Part shown: positions 8,602 through 16,982 of the stretch, piece after piece | Layout of the letters: the number at the start of each line of letters is the position of its first letter | Position numbering within the stretch: the stretch's first letter is position 1 | NCBI GenBank assembly: GCA_965261585.1 | Contig: CBDHDN010000010.1 | Location: 1-53,319 of the forward strand | Direction: 5' to 3' | DNA length: 53,319 nucleotides | Source of the DNA: CBDHDN01 sp965261585 | GTDB taxonomy: Bacteria; Pseudomonadota; Alphaproteobacteria; UBA6615 | Program-made: the position numbers and the translations under genes | Notes under the pieces: model-generated | Told to the model about the DNA's origin: nothing | Seen by the model: the letters and a program-made list of their open reading frames with translations, nothing else | The model's database searches: none

Positions 8602-9285
8602 GTGTCCAGCTACGACATGCCGCGGCGCCTGTTCGCCGAGGGCGTTGGGACCGCGTTCCTGGTGGCCGGCGTCGTCGGCTCCGGGATCATGGGCGACACG
8701 CTCGCGAACGGCAACGCGGCCGTCGCCCTGCTCGCCAACAGCGTCGCCACCGGCGCTATCCTGGCCGTGCTGATCCTGATCTTCGCGCCGATCTCCGGCG
8801 CTCACTTCAATCCGGCGGTGACCCTCGCGTTCACGCTGCAGGGCCGGCTTAGCCGCGGCGAAGCCGGCCCCTACGCGGCGGCACAAATCGTCGGCGGCCT
8901 GATCGGCGTTGCAACCGCGAACGCGATGTTCGGTGAGCCGCTGATCGCCGCGGCCACGACCGTGCGCACCGGCGCGCCCCTGTGGCTCGGCGAGTTCGTC
9001 GCCACCGTCGGCCTGATCGGCACGATCTTCGGCTGCCTGCGGGCACGCCCCGCGGCCGTGCCCTACGCCGTTGGGCTGTTCATCACGGCGGGCTACTGGT
9101 TCACGTCGTCGACGTCGTTCGCCAACCCCGCCGTGACCCTGGCGCGCGCCTTCACCGACACGTTCACCGGCATCCGGCCGCTCGATGCGCCGGCCTTCAT
9201 CGCCGTCCAGCTGATCGGTGCAGTCGCCGTGACCATGGCCCTGCGCTGGCTGCTCGGCTCGGCAACCCGGCCGGTCGACGCGTAG
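8602..9285 (+). CDS. aqpS: Aquaglyceroporin of the arsenic cluster (AqpS-like)
   Basis: 227 residues, six hydrophobic spans and the two MIP signature loops: HFNPAVT (Asn70) and FANPAVT (Asn175). GTG at 8602 is the start, 18 bases after arsI. In Sinorhizobium meliloti an aquaporin in the ars operon passes As(III) down its gradient; linkage to arsR-arsI here suggests the same role for the arsenite released by ArsI. No ArsB or Acr3 pump is visible, so the channel is the only apparent arsenite exit. Confidence 0.85.
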   Translation: MSSYDMPRRLFAEGVGTAFLVAGVVGSGIMGDTLANGNAAVALLANSVATGAILAVLILIFAPISGAHFNPAVTLAFTLQGRLSRGEAGPYAAAQIVGGLIGVATANAMFGEPLIAAATTVRTGAPLWLGEFVATVGLIGTIFGCLRARPAAVPYAVGLFITAGYWFTSSTSFANPAVTLARAFTDTFTGIRPLDAPAFIAVQLIGAVAVTMALRWLLGSATRPVDA

Positions 9286-9320
9286 GGCGCACCTTTTCGA
9301 TGAGAGCGCCTCGGCACCCG

Positions 9321-10052
9321 CTACCGTAGCGGCCCGCGCAGCACGATCGACATTGCCAAGCGCCTCGACTGCGCCCACACGCCGGCTGCGCCGAAACGCT
9401 GCTGGCTCTCCGCAATCAACTTCGCGGTCAGCCACGAAGCCATGCCCTTGCGCCGCACGTCTGGATGCGTGCAGATCGGGCCAAGGTAGGCGAGCCGAGC
9501 GTATTGTCGCCCGCCGGCGCTGAAATCCTGCACGGCGCCCGACCCCGCCACGCGCCCGGCGCGATCGACTATGGCCAGCGCGTACACCGGATCCTCACGG
9601 CCTCTCAGAAAATAGCCCGGAGGCGCAAACAGCCCGCCGGAGATGTAAAGCTGCTGCACCGCCCGAATGACCCAGGCATCCGTGCCGGCGTCGAGAGTGA
9701 TGACTTCAAATCCCTTCGTCGGTCCGAGCGAGGCCGAGATCTTGGCGCTTCGCGCCAGGACGTCTCGCCCGCCTTCGAAATGGTAGCAGGGATGGAGCTC
9801 GTACCCCGCTTGAGCCGGTGCCGGATCGAGGCTGGATCCGGCGGAGGTGTGGGTAAATACGCAAACGGCATGGAAGCGCTCGACCAGGTCCGCGATCTCA
9901 CGATCCCTTCGCGGCGGTCTGTCGAGGATGGCCAGGACCCGGCCGTGCGAAATCAAGCCCGGCTGCTCGGCAATCCAAGCGCGGCCGGCGCGGATCCGCC
10001 GCTGTGCCGCCGCCGCCGAGGGTTCCTCAACCCACTCGCCGACAAGGCCCAC
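9321..10052 (-). CDS. GNAT-family N-acetyltransferase
   Basis: 243 residues. The C-terminal part carries the acetyl-CoA-binding motif A region (YLGPICTHPDVRRKGMASW, with the R/Q-x-x-G turn as RRKGMA) followed by an amphipathic helix. The N-terminal half (residues 1-110) has no recognised family features. It is convergent with aqpS. The short C-terminus suggests the final strand may be altered. Substrate unknown. Confidence 0.65.
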   Translation of the reverse strand: MGLVGEWVEEPSAAAAQRRIRAGRAWIAEQPGLISHGRVLAILDRPPRRDREIADLVERFHAVCVFTHTSAGSSLDPAPAQAGYELHPCYHFEGGRDVLARSAKISASLGPTKGFEVITLDAGTDAWVIRAVQQLYISGGLFAPPGYFLRGREDPVYALAIVDRAGRVAGSGAVQDFSAGGRQYARLAYLGPICTHPDVRRKGMASWLTAKLIAESQQRFGAAGVWAQSRRLAMSIVLRGPLR

Positions 10053-10198
10053 TGCCGAGCACCCCCGTGTCCAAATGGCCGAGTGATGACCAGGTTCGAC
10101 GGCAACCTAGATCCTGCAATGGCTACAGTTTCAAGATCCGAGTTGCGGCCCGATGCGACGGTCATGCGGCACCACCCGTCCAGGACTGTGACGACCCC

Positions 10199-10230
10199 TT
10201 GAACCTCTAGCTGGTGCAGCTCCCAAATAT
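10199..10230 (+). promoter_or_regulatory. MerR-type promoter upstream of the TlpA-like gene
   Basis: TTGAAC at 10199-10204 is followed by a long (about 19-20 base) spacer containing the dyad AGCT-GGTGC-AGCT and an AT-rich -10 candidate (AAATAT, 10225-10230). Aligned with the merR/merA promoter at 13812, about 19 of 26 spacer-region bases agree (ACCT-TAG-TGGT-CAG). Over-long spacers are the hallmark of MerR-activated promoters. Confidence 0.5.
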
Positions 10231-10266
10231 ACGCGATGAGCTTTTAGAGCCAAAGGAGCTGAGCGG

Positions 10267-10791
10267 TTGTTTTCACACCGGCACTTGTCGACACGGCTCC
10301 CAGGCGGTGGACATAGGCGGCTCTTCTTAACTATCGGAGCCGTCGCGCTCGCTGGCGCGGCAACAGCCTATTTTCTGACCACTGGCGCGCAGGATCGATC
10401 GGTTCTGGCGCAGCAAGAGGCGCCAGCGCTTGGTGCCGTAGTTGGCGGTACCTTCCCACGCCTCACTCTCACGGAGGTCAGTGGGGCGCCCCTCACCAAT
10501 CGTTCGCTTGCCGGGAAGCCCACGATCGTATGGTTTACGGCCGCGTGGTGCGTGCCCTGTCAGGTTGGCGCCCGCAACGTGGCGCAACTTGACCGAGAGC
10601 TGGGCGCCAACGCATTCAACGTCGCCGTGGTTTTTGTCGACCCGAGCGACACCCAAAAGGGCCTTGCCGGCTGGCGCCGCAAGTTCGGCAACCCCGATTG
10701 GCTGGTCGCGCTCGACAACCCGGGCGACAGCATCGCCAGGGGCGTCCAACTCCGTTATCTGGATTCGAAGTACGGAACCTGTCAACGACTT
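10267..10791 (+). pseudogene. TlpA/thioredoxin-like protein, C-terminus lost to an IS
   Basis: The TTG start at 10267 has AAGGAG eight bases upstream. An N-terminal membrane anchor (about residues 18-38) precedes a redoxin fold with the active site WCVPC (Cys95, Cys98) and a FVDPSDTQKGLAGW segment. The reading frame enters IS-derived DNA after LRYLDSKY (near 10775), so the last beta strand and helix are missing. It would act as a periplasmic thiol reductant. Its position under a MerR-type promoter next to mer genes suggests a mercury role, but it is probably inactive now. Confidence 0.75.
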
Positions 10792-10812
10792 TGAGACACC
10801 GACGGTTTCTAT

Positions 10813-11814
10813 TTACTGACTCGTTTCTCCTGTTGTGGAAGTGGCGGGTGGGTTGATCCAGACGGCTTCGGGAAGCGGGGCGGGTTTCGGGGTGCCGTGG
10901 ACGAAGCGTTCGGGGTGAAGGGCCCAGGCGGCTTGCAGGGTACGTCCGCGCTGAGCCAGCACATCCGGTGCCCGGTGATGATGGACATCATCGGGGGTGA
11001 GCATCGCGATCCCGGCATGGCGGTGCTCGGTGTTGTACCAGGGGAAGAACGACCGGCAGAAGGCGATGGAGGCGGTAATGTCTTCGAAGCGCCCAGGGAA
11101 GCCGGGGTGATACTTCAGGGTCTTGAACTGCGCTTCGGAGAACGGGTTGTCATCGCTGACCTGGGGGCGGCTCAGAGAGCGGGTGACCCCGAGGTCGGCG
11201 AGGAGTTGGGCGGTACACTTGCTGGTCATCGGCGCGCCGCGGTCCGAATGCAGGGTGAGCACCTGGGGCTCGATGCCTTGCTTGAGACAGGTTTCCTCGA
11301 TCAGCGTCGCGGCGAGCGCGGCGTTCTCCCGATCGGCAACCATCCAGCCCACGACGCAGCGGCTGAAGATGTCGAGCAAGACATAGAGGTAGAAGGACGT
11401 CCAGCGTTTGGGCCCCCGGAGCCGGGTGATATCCCAGGACCAGGTCTGGTTGGGGCCCGTGGCCACCAGCTCGGGCTTGGTGTAGCAGGGATGACTGCGC
11501 TGATTGCGCCGCTCTCGCACCGGCTGGTTCGCGGCCAGGATCCGGTACATCGTGCGCTCGGCGCACAGATACTGGCCTTCATCGAGCAGCGTCGCGACGA
11601 CCTCGGCCGGTGACCGGTCGACGAAGCGCGGGCTGGCGAGCACGTCGAGGACGTGCGCGCGTTCGGACGCACACAGGGCCCGGGCGGGCGTAGGACGGGG
11701 CTGCTGATGCCCGGGAGCGGGCCTCTGACGACGGTAGAAGGAAGCCCGTGGCACCCCCAGCGCTCGGCACGCCGGCGCCACGCCGACCTGCGATGCGAGC
11801 GGCTGGACGGCCAT
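10813..11814 (-). CDS. IS3-family transposase OrfB (IS3-A)
   Basis: 333 residues with HTH_21-like N-terminus (CRALGVPRASFYRRQRP) and an rve integrase core. The DDE triad is visible as WSWDITRL, LHSDRGAPM and the Glu in DDNPFSEAQFKTLKY. Its ATG overlaps the OrfA stop (TGATG), so it may be made by coupling or by frameshifting as in other IS3 elements. Appears intact. Confidence 0.9.
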   Translation of the reverse strand: MAVQPLASQVGVAPACRALGVPRASFYRRQRPAPGHQQPRPTPARALCASERAHVLDVLASPRFVDRSPAEVVATLLDEGQYLCAERTMYRILAANQPVRERRNQRSHPCYTKPELVATGPNQTWSWDITRLRGPKRWTSFYLYVLLDIFSRCVVGWMVADRENAALAATLIEETCLKQGIEPQVLTLHSDRGAPMTSKCTAQLLADLGVTRSLSRPQVSDDNPFSEAQFKTLKYHPGFPGRFEDITASIAFCRSFFPWYNTEHRHAGIAMLTPDDVHHHRAPDVLAQRGRTLQAAWALHPERFVHGTPKPAPLPEAVWINPPATSTTGETSQ

Positions 11815-12302
11815 CAGCAGTCCTTCCCGTGTTCGAGGCTGAATCCCAGCAGCCCGGCAACTTTTCCCTGGACGTCCAGGATCGTATGGGCGGTGTGCAG
11901 CTCCTTCTCCAGCCGAGCCACTTTCGCCTCGAGCTCGTGCACCTTCGCGCTGAGGGGGTTGCGCTCGGCGGGCTTCCGACCGCGTTTGCTCGGGGTCAGG
12001 CCTTGAAGCGACCCCTCACGCCGCGCCCTGCGCCATTCCGTCAGATGGGAGCTGTACAGCCCCTCGCGGCGAAGCAGCCGGCCCACCTCGCCGGGCTGCG
12101 TGCAGCTCTCTGCCTCCTCCAGAATCCGCAGTCGATACTGCGCGGTGAACTTGCGCCTCTTCGGCTTGGCCACGACCTCCGGGTCCGGCGTTGGCCGCGC
12201 GTGGCTGGCTCCGGCCCCGGGGGCCTCGTCGCGACGCTCCTCGACCCCCAGGGCCGGAGCGTCCATCTCTTGCAATGTCATCGATTCTTTCTCTGCGGTC
12301 AT
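11814..12302 (-). CDS. IS3-family transposase OrfA (IS3-A)
   Basis: 162 residues. A helix-turn-helix region (FTAQYRLRILEEAESC to GLYSSHLTEWRRARREG, about residues 50-95) precedes a leucine-zipper-like coiled coil (KVHELEAKVARLEKELHTA). It pairs with OrfB directly downstream. Confidence 0.85.
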   Translation of the reverse strand: MTAEKESMTLQEMDAPALGVEERRDEAPGAGASHARPTPDPEVVAKPKRRKFTAQYRLRILEEAESCTQPGEVGRLLRREGLYSSHLTEWRRARREGSLQGLTPSKRGRKPAERNPLSAKVHELEAKVARLEKELHTAHTILDVQGKVAGLLGFSLEHGKDC

Positions 12303-12373
12303 TGGTATTCACCTCCACCGCCCTACAGTAATTCCAAGGGGGGCCGGTGTCTCAGTGAGGTTGGCAGAGAGGG

Positions 12374-12758
12374 AAGGGCCGAAGGTCTCCGTCTTGGCCT
12401 CCAGCAGTTCCACCTGCATGGTCAACTCTCCGATCCGCTTCATGGCGCTATCCAGTTCCGCCTGCACCGGATCGCCCTTGCGTTGCTTGAGCGAGGCGTC
12501 GATCCCGCCGATCGCTTTCTCACGCCACTGCTCGAGCCGGAAGATCTCTACGCCCAACTGGCGCGACAGAAGTTGCACCGGCTCGTCACGCAAAAGCCGC
12601 AGAACGACCTCACGCTTGCGCGCCACCGTCCATCGCTGGCCAAGTCCCAGCGGGCCTGCCGGCAAAGCCTGGCCTGGGGAAAACGTGGACAAGCCAAGCT
12701 CGCCCGCATTTACCACAGGCCCATCAACAGCAACTTTCTTCTCAAAATTATCGGTCAT
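12374..12758 (-). pseudogene. IS3-B OrfA remnant
   Basis: Starts MTDNFEKKVAVDG and keeps the HTH region (WTVARKREVVLRLLRDEPVQ) and coiled coil of the OrfA protein found complete at 26484-26894. The frame then runs into foreign DNA. The partner OrfB is absent, so this copy cannot transpose by itself. Confidence 0.8.
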
Positions 12759-12824
12759 GTTCCGGTCCTCCTTGGACACTTCGATTAAGCCAATTCTGTG
12801 TCCAAGGAAATCGGGTCCGACTCA
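12374..12824 (-). mobile_element. Truncated copy of IS3-B (right end only)
   Basis: These 451 bases match 26510-26960, the right end of the complete IS3-B element, with only a few substitutions. The copy ends in the same terminal repeat (TCCAAGGAAATCGGGTCCGA). Its left part is missing and it abuts IS3-A after 19 unrelated bases. It marks the junction with the interrupted membrane-protein gene at 12825. Confidence 0.85.
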
Positions 12825-13128
12825 GCTCGTTCTGTATCCGTTCGTTGCGTTCTTGTCCGGCGTTGTCGTCGGACTCTTCGCCTACCAAAAATTGGTGGCG
12901 CCGGGCTGCGCGGTCGGCGGCGGCACGAAGCTAGGCGCCACCGGCTCGTTGGTCGGTATTTTCCTAGGCGCGTGTCCCGCCTGCATTCCCGCGATCGCCG
13001 TGCTGCTGCCGCTGGGAGTCAACGTGTTCTTGAGCCGTGTAGCGCCCACCTTTGCCGGTCTCGCGGTCGCCATACTGCTGTTCGCCAGATACCGGATGAG
13101 CGGTTTCCGCCGCGTCCGAGAAGCGTGA
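12825..13128 (+). pseudogene. C-terminal fragment of a membrane protein in the mer cluster
   Basis: The open frame emerges from the IS end and encodes about 100 residues with three hydrophobic spans and a Cys pair (FLGACPACIPAIAVLLP). The N-terminus and start codon are missing. The next gene (merF-like) follows 45 bases later on the same strand. It is probably the second gene of the TlpA-like transcription unit, truncated by the same IS-associated deletion. I do not recognise the family. Confidence 0.6.
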
Positions 13129-13173
13129 GTGCGCAGAGTGGTGGGGCTCGGACCGCTGTCAAGGGGAGTTAGG

Positions 13174-13386
13174 ATGAAGGACGGGAAACTAATCGGCGTC
13201 GGCGTCTTTGGTGCCGTCATCGCGGCACTGTGCTGCTTCACGCCGATTTTGGTCGTGGGTGCCGCCGCCGTTGGCCTGTCGGCAATCTTGGGCTGGCTCG
13301 ATTTCGTGCTGTATCCCGCTCTTTTCTTCTTTATCGGACTGACGGTGTACGCAGTGCGCCGCCGGCGGAACAGCTTGAACGCCTAG
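13174..13386 (+). CDS. merF: MerF-like small mercury transport protein
   Basis: 70 residues with two transmembrane spans. The first contains a vicinal Cys pair in VIAALCCFTPILVVG, the arrangement used by MerF/MerT to accept Hg(II) in the membrane. MerF hands Hg(II) to cytosolic MerA. The start at 13174 has AAGGGGAG upstream. A second Cys pair typical of longer MerF proteins is absent. It converges with merR; the stop codons overlap. Confidence 0.7.
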   Translation: MKDGKLIGVGVFGAVIAALCCFTPILVVGAAAVGLSAILGWLDFVLYPALFFFIGLTVYAVRRRRNSLNA

Positions 13387-13802
13387 CTCAGGCCCGCCGA
13401 CAGGGCATCGATGATCGGACACTCCGGCACGCTACCGCCAACACATTGATCCGCCATGTCCTTCAGCACCCGCTCCATGCGGCGCAGGTCCGTGATCTTC
13501 TTGCGCAGCTCCGTCAGGTGCTCGTCCGTCAACGACTTCACGTCGGCGCAGCTGAAGTTGCCGGTGTCGACGAACCTGAGCAGACCGCGCACCTGGTCGA
13601 GGGTGAAGCCAAGCTCCCGACTGCGTCGCACAAAGACGAGGCGCTTCACGTGTTCCTGGGGATAAAAGCGGTGGCCGCCTTCGGTCCGCGGCGGCTTCGG
13701 CATTACACCGATGCGCTCATAGAAGCGGATTGTATCGATCTTGCAGCCGGTTTGGCGCGAGAGCGCGCCGATCGACAGGGGGGCCTGCTGGGTGTCCGAC
13801 AT
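13383..13802 (-). CDS. merR: Mercury-responsive MerR regulator
   Basis: 139 residues. MerR HTH: IGALSRQTGCKIDTIRFYER (residues 11-30), wing GGHRFYPQEHV, then the dimerisation helix. The three Hg(II)-ligand cysteines of MerR are present at 85, 120 and 128 (SCADV, DQCVGG, ECPI). MerR bends over-long promoters to activate them when Hg(II) binds. It is divergent from merA, with the operator between them. Confidence 0.9.
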   Translation of the reverse strand: MSDTQQAPLSIGALSRQTGCKIDTIRFYERIGVMPKPPRTEGGHRFYPQEHVKRLVFVRRSRELGFTLDQVRGLLRFVDTGNFSCADVKSLTDEHLTELRKKITDLRRMERVLKDMADQCVGGSVPECPIIDALSAGLS

Positions 13803-13811
13803 GTCGCGCCC

Positions 13812-13841
13812 TTGAACCTGTAGTTGGTACAGGCCCTACAT
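13812..13841 (+). promoter_or_regulatory. merR-merA operator/promoter
   Basis: TTGAAC (-35, 13812-13817) and CTACAT (-10, 13836-13841) are separated by 18-19 bases. The spacer holds the dyad CCTGTA-GTTGG-TACAGG (13817-13833). It lies 10 bases upstream of the merR start on the other strand, so one site should both repress merR and activate merA. Confidence 0.75.
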
Positions 13842-13902
13842 GTCATCGAGGCACGCGGCCAAATCAAGCTTGACGCCATGAGCGACCCGAAGGCGAGGCA
13901 CA

Positions 13903-15348
13903 ATGACTGACAGAAATGCGCGCAACGATCCGGTGAACCCGGGAAACGGCAGGAGCGATTACGACCTGGCGGTGATCGGAGCCGGTTCGGCGGGTTTCGC
14001 CGCGGCCATCCAGGGCGCTGGGCTGGGGGCCCAGGTCGCACTCATCGGCACCGGCACGATTGGCGGCACGTGCGTGAAGGTCAGCTGCGTGCCGTCGAAA
14101 ACGCTGATCCGGGCCACCGAGACGCTGCACCAGGCGGGCGCCGCCGCGCGCTTCGCCGGCGTTGCAGGCGAGGCCAGGATCACGGACTGGAAAGCCCTGG
14201 TCGCGCAGAAGGACGCGTTGGTGGCCGGCATGCGACAGGCCAAGTACATCGATATCCTGCCGTCCTACAACAACATCGCCTACATGGAGGGGGCGGCGCG
14301 ACTGGTGCCGAAGGGCGTGGCGATCAATGGCGCGAGGATATCAGCGGACAAGACGATCGTCGCAACGGGCGCGTCCGCTGCGGTGCCGAACATCCCCGGG
14401 ATCGCCGACGTCGCCTATCTCACCAGCACGACGGCGCTGGAACTCGAAGCGTTGCCGCGATCGCTGCTGGTCATTGGCGCCGGCTACATCGGGGTCGAAC
14501 TGGCACAGATGTTTGCGCGCGCCGGCGTCGCGGTCACGCTTGTCTGCCGCAGCCGCCTGCTGCCCCACGCTGAGCCGGAGATCAGCGAGACCCTCGCCAA
14601 TATTCTCCGCGGCGAGGGGCTGGGCGTTCGCGGTGGTGTCAGATACGTCCGTATCGAGCGCGCCGAGACGGGTGTCGTTCTGACGGTGGAGGCGAACGGC
14701 CAACACCACGCGAGCGAAGCTGAAATGGCCTTGGTCGCGACCGGCCGTCGGCCGAATACACAGGGGCTGGAGCTCGAGAGGCTCGGCGTCGCATTGGCAT
14801 CCAACGGCGGCATCCACGTCGATGAACAGCTCCGCACGGCCAACCCGAACGTCTATGCGGTCGGCGACGTGACCGCGCGCGACATGTTCGTCTACATGGC
14901 CGCCTATGGCGGCAAGCTGGCGGCAGAAAACGCCATTGGTGGCGCAGGTCGCCACTACGACACGACGGCAATGCCCGAGGTCACGTTCACCGATCCGCAG
15001 GTCGCGACGGTCGGCCTGACCGAGCGTGCCGCCAAGGATCAAGGGCGCAACGTCAAGACCTCCGTGCTGCCGCTCGAGCACGTACCCCGCGCCCTCGCTG
15101 CCCGAGACACCCGCGGTCTCATCAAACTGGTCGCCGACAAGGACACGGACCGCCTGCTCGGCGCGCACATGCTGGCCCCGGAGGCCGGTGACAGTATTCA
15201 GACGGCAGCGGTCGCCATTAAATGCGGCATGACGGCGAGGGGCCTCGGGTCCACGATCTTCCCCTATCCGACGATGGTGGAGGGGCTCAAGCTGGCGGCG
15301 CAGACGTTCGAGAGGGACGTCACCAAGCTCTCCTGCTGTGCGGGATAA
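13903..15348 (+). CDS. merA: Mercuric reductase
   Basis: 481-residue flavoprotein disulfide reductase. FAD-binding VIGAGSAGFAAA (residues 24-35), redox-active GGTCVKVSCVPSK (Cys57 and Cys62), NAD(P)-binding VIGAGYIGVELAQ (about 188-200), FAD-ribityl YAVGDVTA, and the C-terminal vicinal pair SCCAG (Cys478-479) that distinguishes MerA from related reductases. It reduces Hg(II) to volatile Hg(0) using NADPH in the cytosol. There is no N-terminal HMA domain, so Hg(II) must be delivered by the membrane carriers. The ATG at 13903 follows a weak AAGGCGAGG site. Confidence 0.93.
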   Translation: MTDRNARNDPVNPGNGRSDYDLAVIGAGSAGFAAAIQGAGLGAQVALIGTGTIGGTCVKVSCVPSKTLIRATETLHQAGAAARFAGVAGEARITDWKALVAQKDALVAGMRQAKYIDILPSYNNIAYMEGAARLVPKGVAINGARISADKTIVATGASAAVPNIPGIADVAYLTSTTALELEALPRSLLVIGAGYIGVELAQMFARAGVAVTLVCRSRLLPHAEPEISETLANILRGEGLGVRGGVRYVRIERAETGVVLTVEANGQHHASEAEMALVATGRRPNTQGLELERLGVALASNGGIHVDEQLRTANPNVYAVGDVTARDMFVYMAAYGGKLAAENAIGGAGRHYDTTAMPEVTFTDPQVATVGLTERAAKDQGRNVKTSVLPLEHVPRALAARDTRGLIKLVADKDTDRLLGAHMLAPEAGDSIQTAAVAIKCGMTARGLGSTIFPYPTMVEGLKLAAQTFERDVTKLSCCAG

Positions 15349-15352
15349 CGGC

Positions 15353-15562
15353 GTGAAAATGCAATCCAACAAGCCGGGTCGCCTGGCCACCGTGGGTGTT
15401 GCGGCCGCTGCAGTCCTCTGCTGTGGCCTGACGCTTCTGCTGGCGACAGGCGCCCTTAGCGTCGTTGGCGCCTGGTTTCTGGACGGCGGATGGCGCTGGG
15501 TCGCCGTGGCACCGATCGCCGCCGCCGGGATCGTCATGACACGTCGGCGACTCAGGGATTGA
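15353..15562 (+). CDS. Small Cys-pair membrane protein, probable mercury carrier
   Basis: About 67-69 residues, two hydrophobic spans, with a Cys pair in VAAAAVLCCGLTLLL in the first span and a basic C-terminus (RRRLRD). Length and motif resemble MerF/MerT-like carriers. It begins within 5 bases of the merA stop (GTG 15353 or ATG 15359), so it is translated with merA. It would deliver Hg(II) to MerA. The exact family is not certain. Confidence 0.6.
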   Translation: MKMQSNKPGRLATVGVAAAAVLCCGLTLLLATGALSVVGAWFLDGGWRWVAVAPIAAAGIVMTRRRLRD

Positions 15563-15597
15563 GCGCGGGGTGCATCTGGAACATGCGCGGGAGCAAA

Positions 15598-16467
15598 ATG
15601 AAGACCGCTATTGTCACGTTCTTGGGCGCCATCGGAACAGTCGTATCGGCGGCGGCGGTTCCGGGTGTCGCGACCGCCGAACAGCTGGCCAGCGATTGGG
15701 TCGGCATGGAGGAATCGCGGGCGCGCCTCGTGTCGGCGGTGACCGCCGTCGGGCGTCACGAAGCGTTGGTCCTGGGTCTGGAGATCGCGTTGGCACCAGG
15801 CTTCAAGACGTACTGGCGCGCCGGCGGGTCGGGAGGACCCCCGCCCAGCATCGACTTTCGTAGTAGCGATAATCTGGCGGAGGCCATTGTGAGGTGGCCG
15901 GCGCCTGAATGGCACGAGGTCTACGACTTCGATACCATTGGCTACGAGGACCATGTCGTCTTCCCCATCGAAGTTCGCTTGGCCGAACCCGGTCAGCCAA
16001 TCGATCTCCGCGCTACTGCTCAGTGGGTGGCATGCGCCGAGATTTGCATCCCGATTGTTGAAGACGTCTCACTGCTCGTGCCAGCTGGGCCAGCGACGGC
16101 GTCCGATGATGCCGAATTGATCGAACGCTTCCTGGCGCGAGTTCCCGGTGACGGCGCGGCCGCCCGACTTGCGGTCGTGTCGACCGCGTTGTCCGGGGCG
16201 CCGGAGGAGCCGGTTCTAAGCATCACGGTGAGTGCGACCGAAGAGCCGCTCCAATCCCCGGACCTTTTCGTCGAAGGCCCGGAAGACGTGGTGTTCAGCC
16301 GACCGCAGGTGAAACTCGTTGCGGACGGTTGGCGTGCCGTCTTCCGAGTTCGCGCCGAAGACCTGTGGGGCGAGCGACGGCCTCTCGATTTGACGGGCGA
16401 GCCGCTTGTCATAACGGTGATCGACGGCGATCGCTCGATGGAGGCGGAGATCACGCCCGCACGCTGA
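15598..16467 (+). CDS. Periplasmic DsbD N-terminal domain-like protein
   Basis: 289 residues with a signal peptide (cleavage near VATAEQ). The mature protein resembles the immunoglobulin-like DsbD/ScsB N-terminal domain: ALAPGFKTYWRAGGSGG, VRWPAPEWHEVYDF, YEDHVVFPIEV and the redox motif ACAEICIP (about residues 143-150). The membrane and thioredoxin domains of full DsbD are absent. It may accept electrons from a separate transporter and protect periplasmic thiols under mercury stress. It follows the merA unit closely, so it is probably co-transcribed. Confidence 0.65.
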   Translation: MKTAIVTFLGAIGTVVSAAAVPGVATAEQLASDWVGMEESRARLVSAVTAVGRHEALVLGLEIALAPGFKTYWRAGGSGGPPPSIDFRSSDNLAEAIVRWPAPEWHEVYDFDTIGYEDHVVFPIEVRLAEPGQPIDLRATAQWVACAEICIPIVEDVSLLVPAGPATASDDAELIERFLARVPGDGAAARLAVVSTALSGAPEEPVLSITVSATEEPLQSPDLFVEGPEDVVFSRPQVKLVADGWRAVFRVRAEDLWGERRPLDLTGEPLVITVIDGDRSMEAEITPAR

Positions 16468-16500
16468 CAGCCGGATCGGATTGCCGTCCAGGAGGGCAGG

Positions 16501-16902
16501 GTGAACGCGGAAAAGACTGACGAGCCACATCGAAACAACGAGGCCCGGGACCTCGCGACCGGTCTTCGGGGTTATGGCGTGATCTGGGGCATCCCGATCG
16601 CAGCCTTGGTGGCGACGGGTGTCCTTACGAACAGCTCGATCGTGATGCTTGTTGTCTGGCCCCTCGCGCTCGCCTGGATGGGCGCAGCCTGTCTGTACAA
16701 CGCGCGCAGGTGTGGCAGGCTTCACTGCTTCATTACCGGGCCGTACTTTCTCGTTTTGGCCGTGCTGTCTTTGCTGCACGGTTCGAGCACGCTGTCGCTG
16801 GGTCCCGACGGCTGGAATTGGATCGGCTGGGCGACGGCCATCGGCGGCATCGGCCTTACTTACGTTCCCGAATGGATCTGGGGACGCTACGCTAGGCGTT
16901 GA
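16501..16902 (+). CDS. Four-span membrane protein of the mer cluster, function unknown
   Basis: 133 residues, GTG start with GGAGGG upstream. Hydrophobic spans lie at about 24-44, 46-66, 75-95 and 105-125. Cysteines occur in MGAACLYNARRCGRLHCF, between spans 2 and 3, and could bind metal. It is in line with merA and the DsbD-like gene. No named family is recognised. Confidence 0.6.
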   Translation: MNAEKTDEPHRNNEARDLATGLRGYGVIWGIPIAALVATGVLTNSSIVMLVVWPLALAWMGAACLYNARRCGRLHCFITGPYFLVLAVLSLLHGSSTLSLGPDGWNWIGWATAIGGIGLTYVPEWIWGRYARR

Positions 16903-16982
16903 GCCGAGCCTCCTTGGTCTTTATGGAGATCCGCGGCGTGCGCGGGCGCGCCGGAGCGCGGCCGGAGCGAGGATAGGGGGCC

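Larger units (their letters stand above)
10792..12354 (-). mobile_element. IS3-family insertion sequence (IS3-A)
   Basis: A 1563-bp element. Its ends are TGAGACACCGACGG (10792) and, inverted, TGAGACACCGGCCC (ending 12354). It carries two overlapping genes on the minus strand. The bases outside the ends (CTT and GTG) do not form a target duplication. With the truncated IS3-B next door, this indicates an IS-associated deletion rather than a simple insertion. Confidence 0.8.

Noticed and set aside
8050..9435. Long minus-strand frame opposite arsI and aqpS
   Set aside because: The plus strand carries clear ArsI and MIP motifs; the minus translation is low-complexity.
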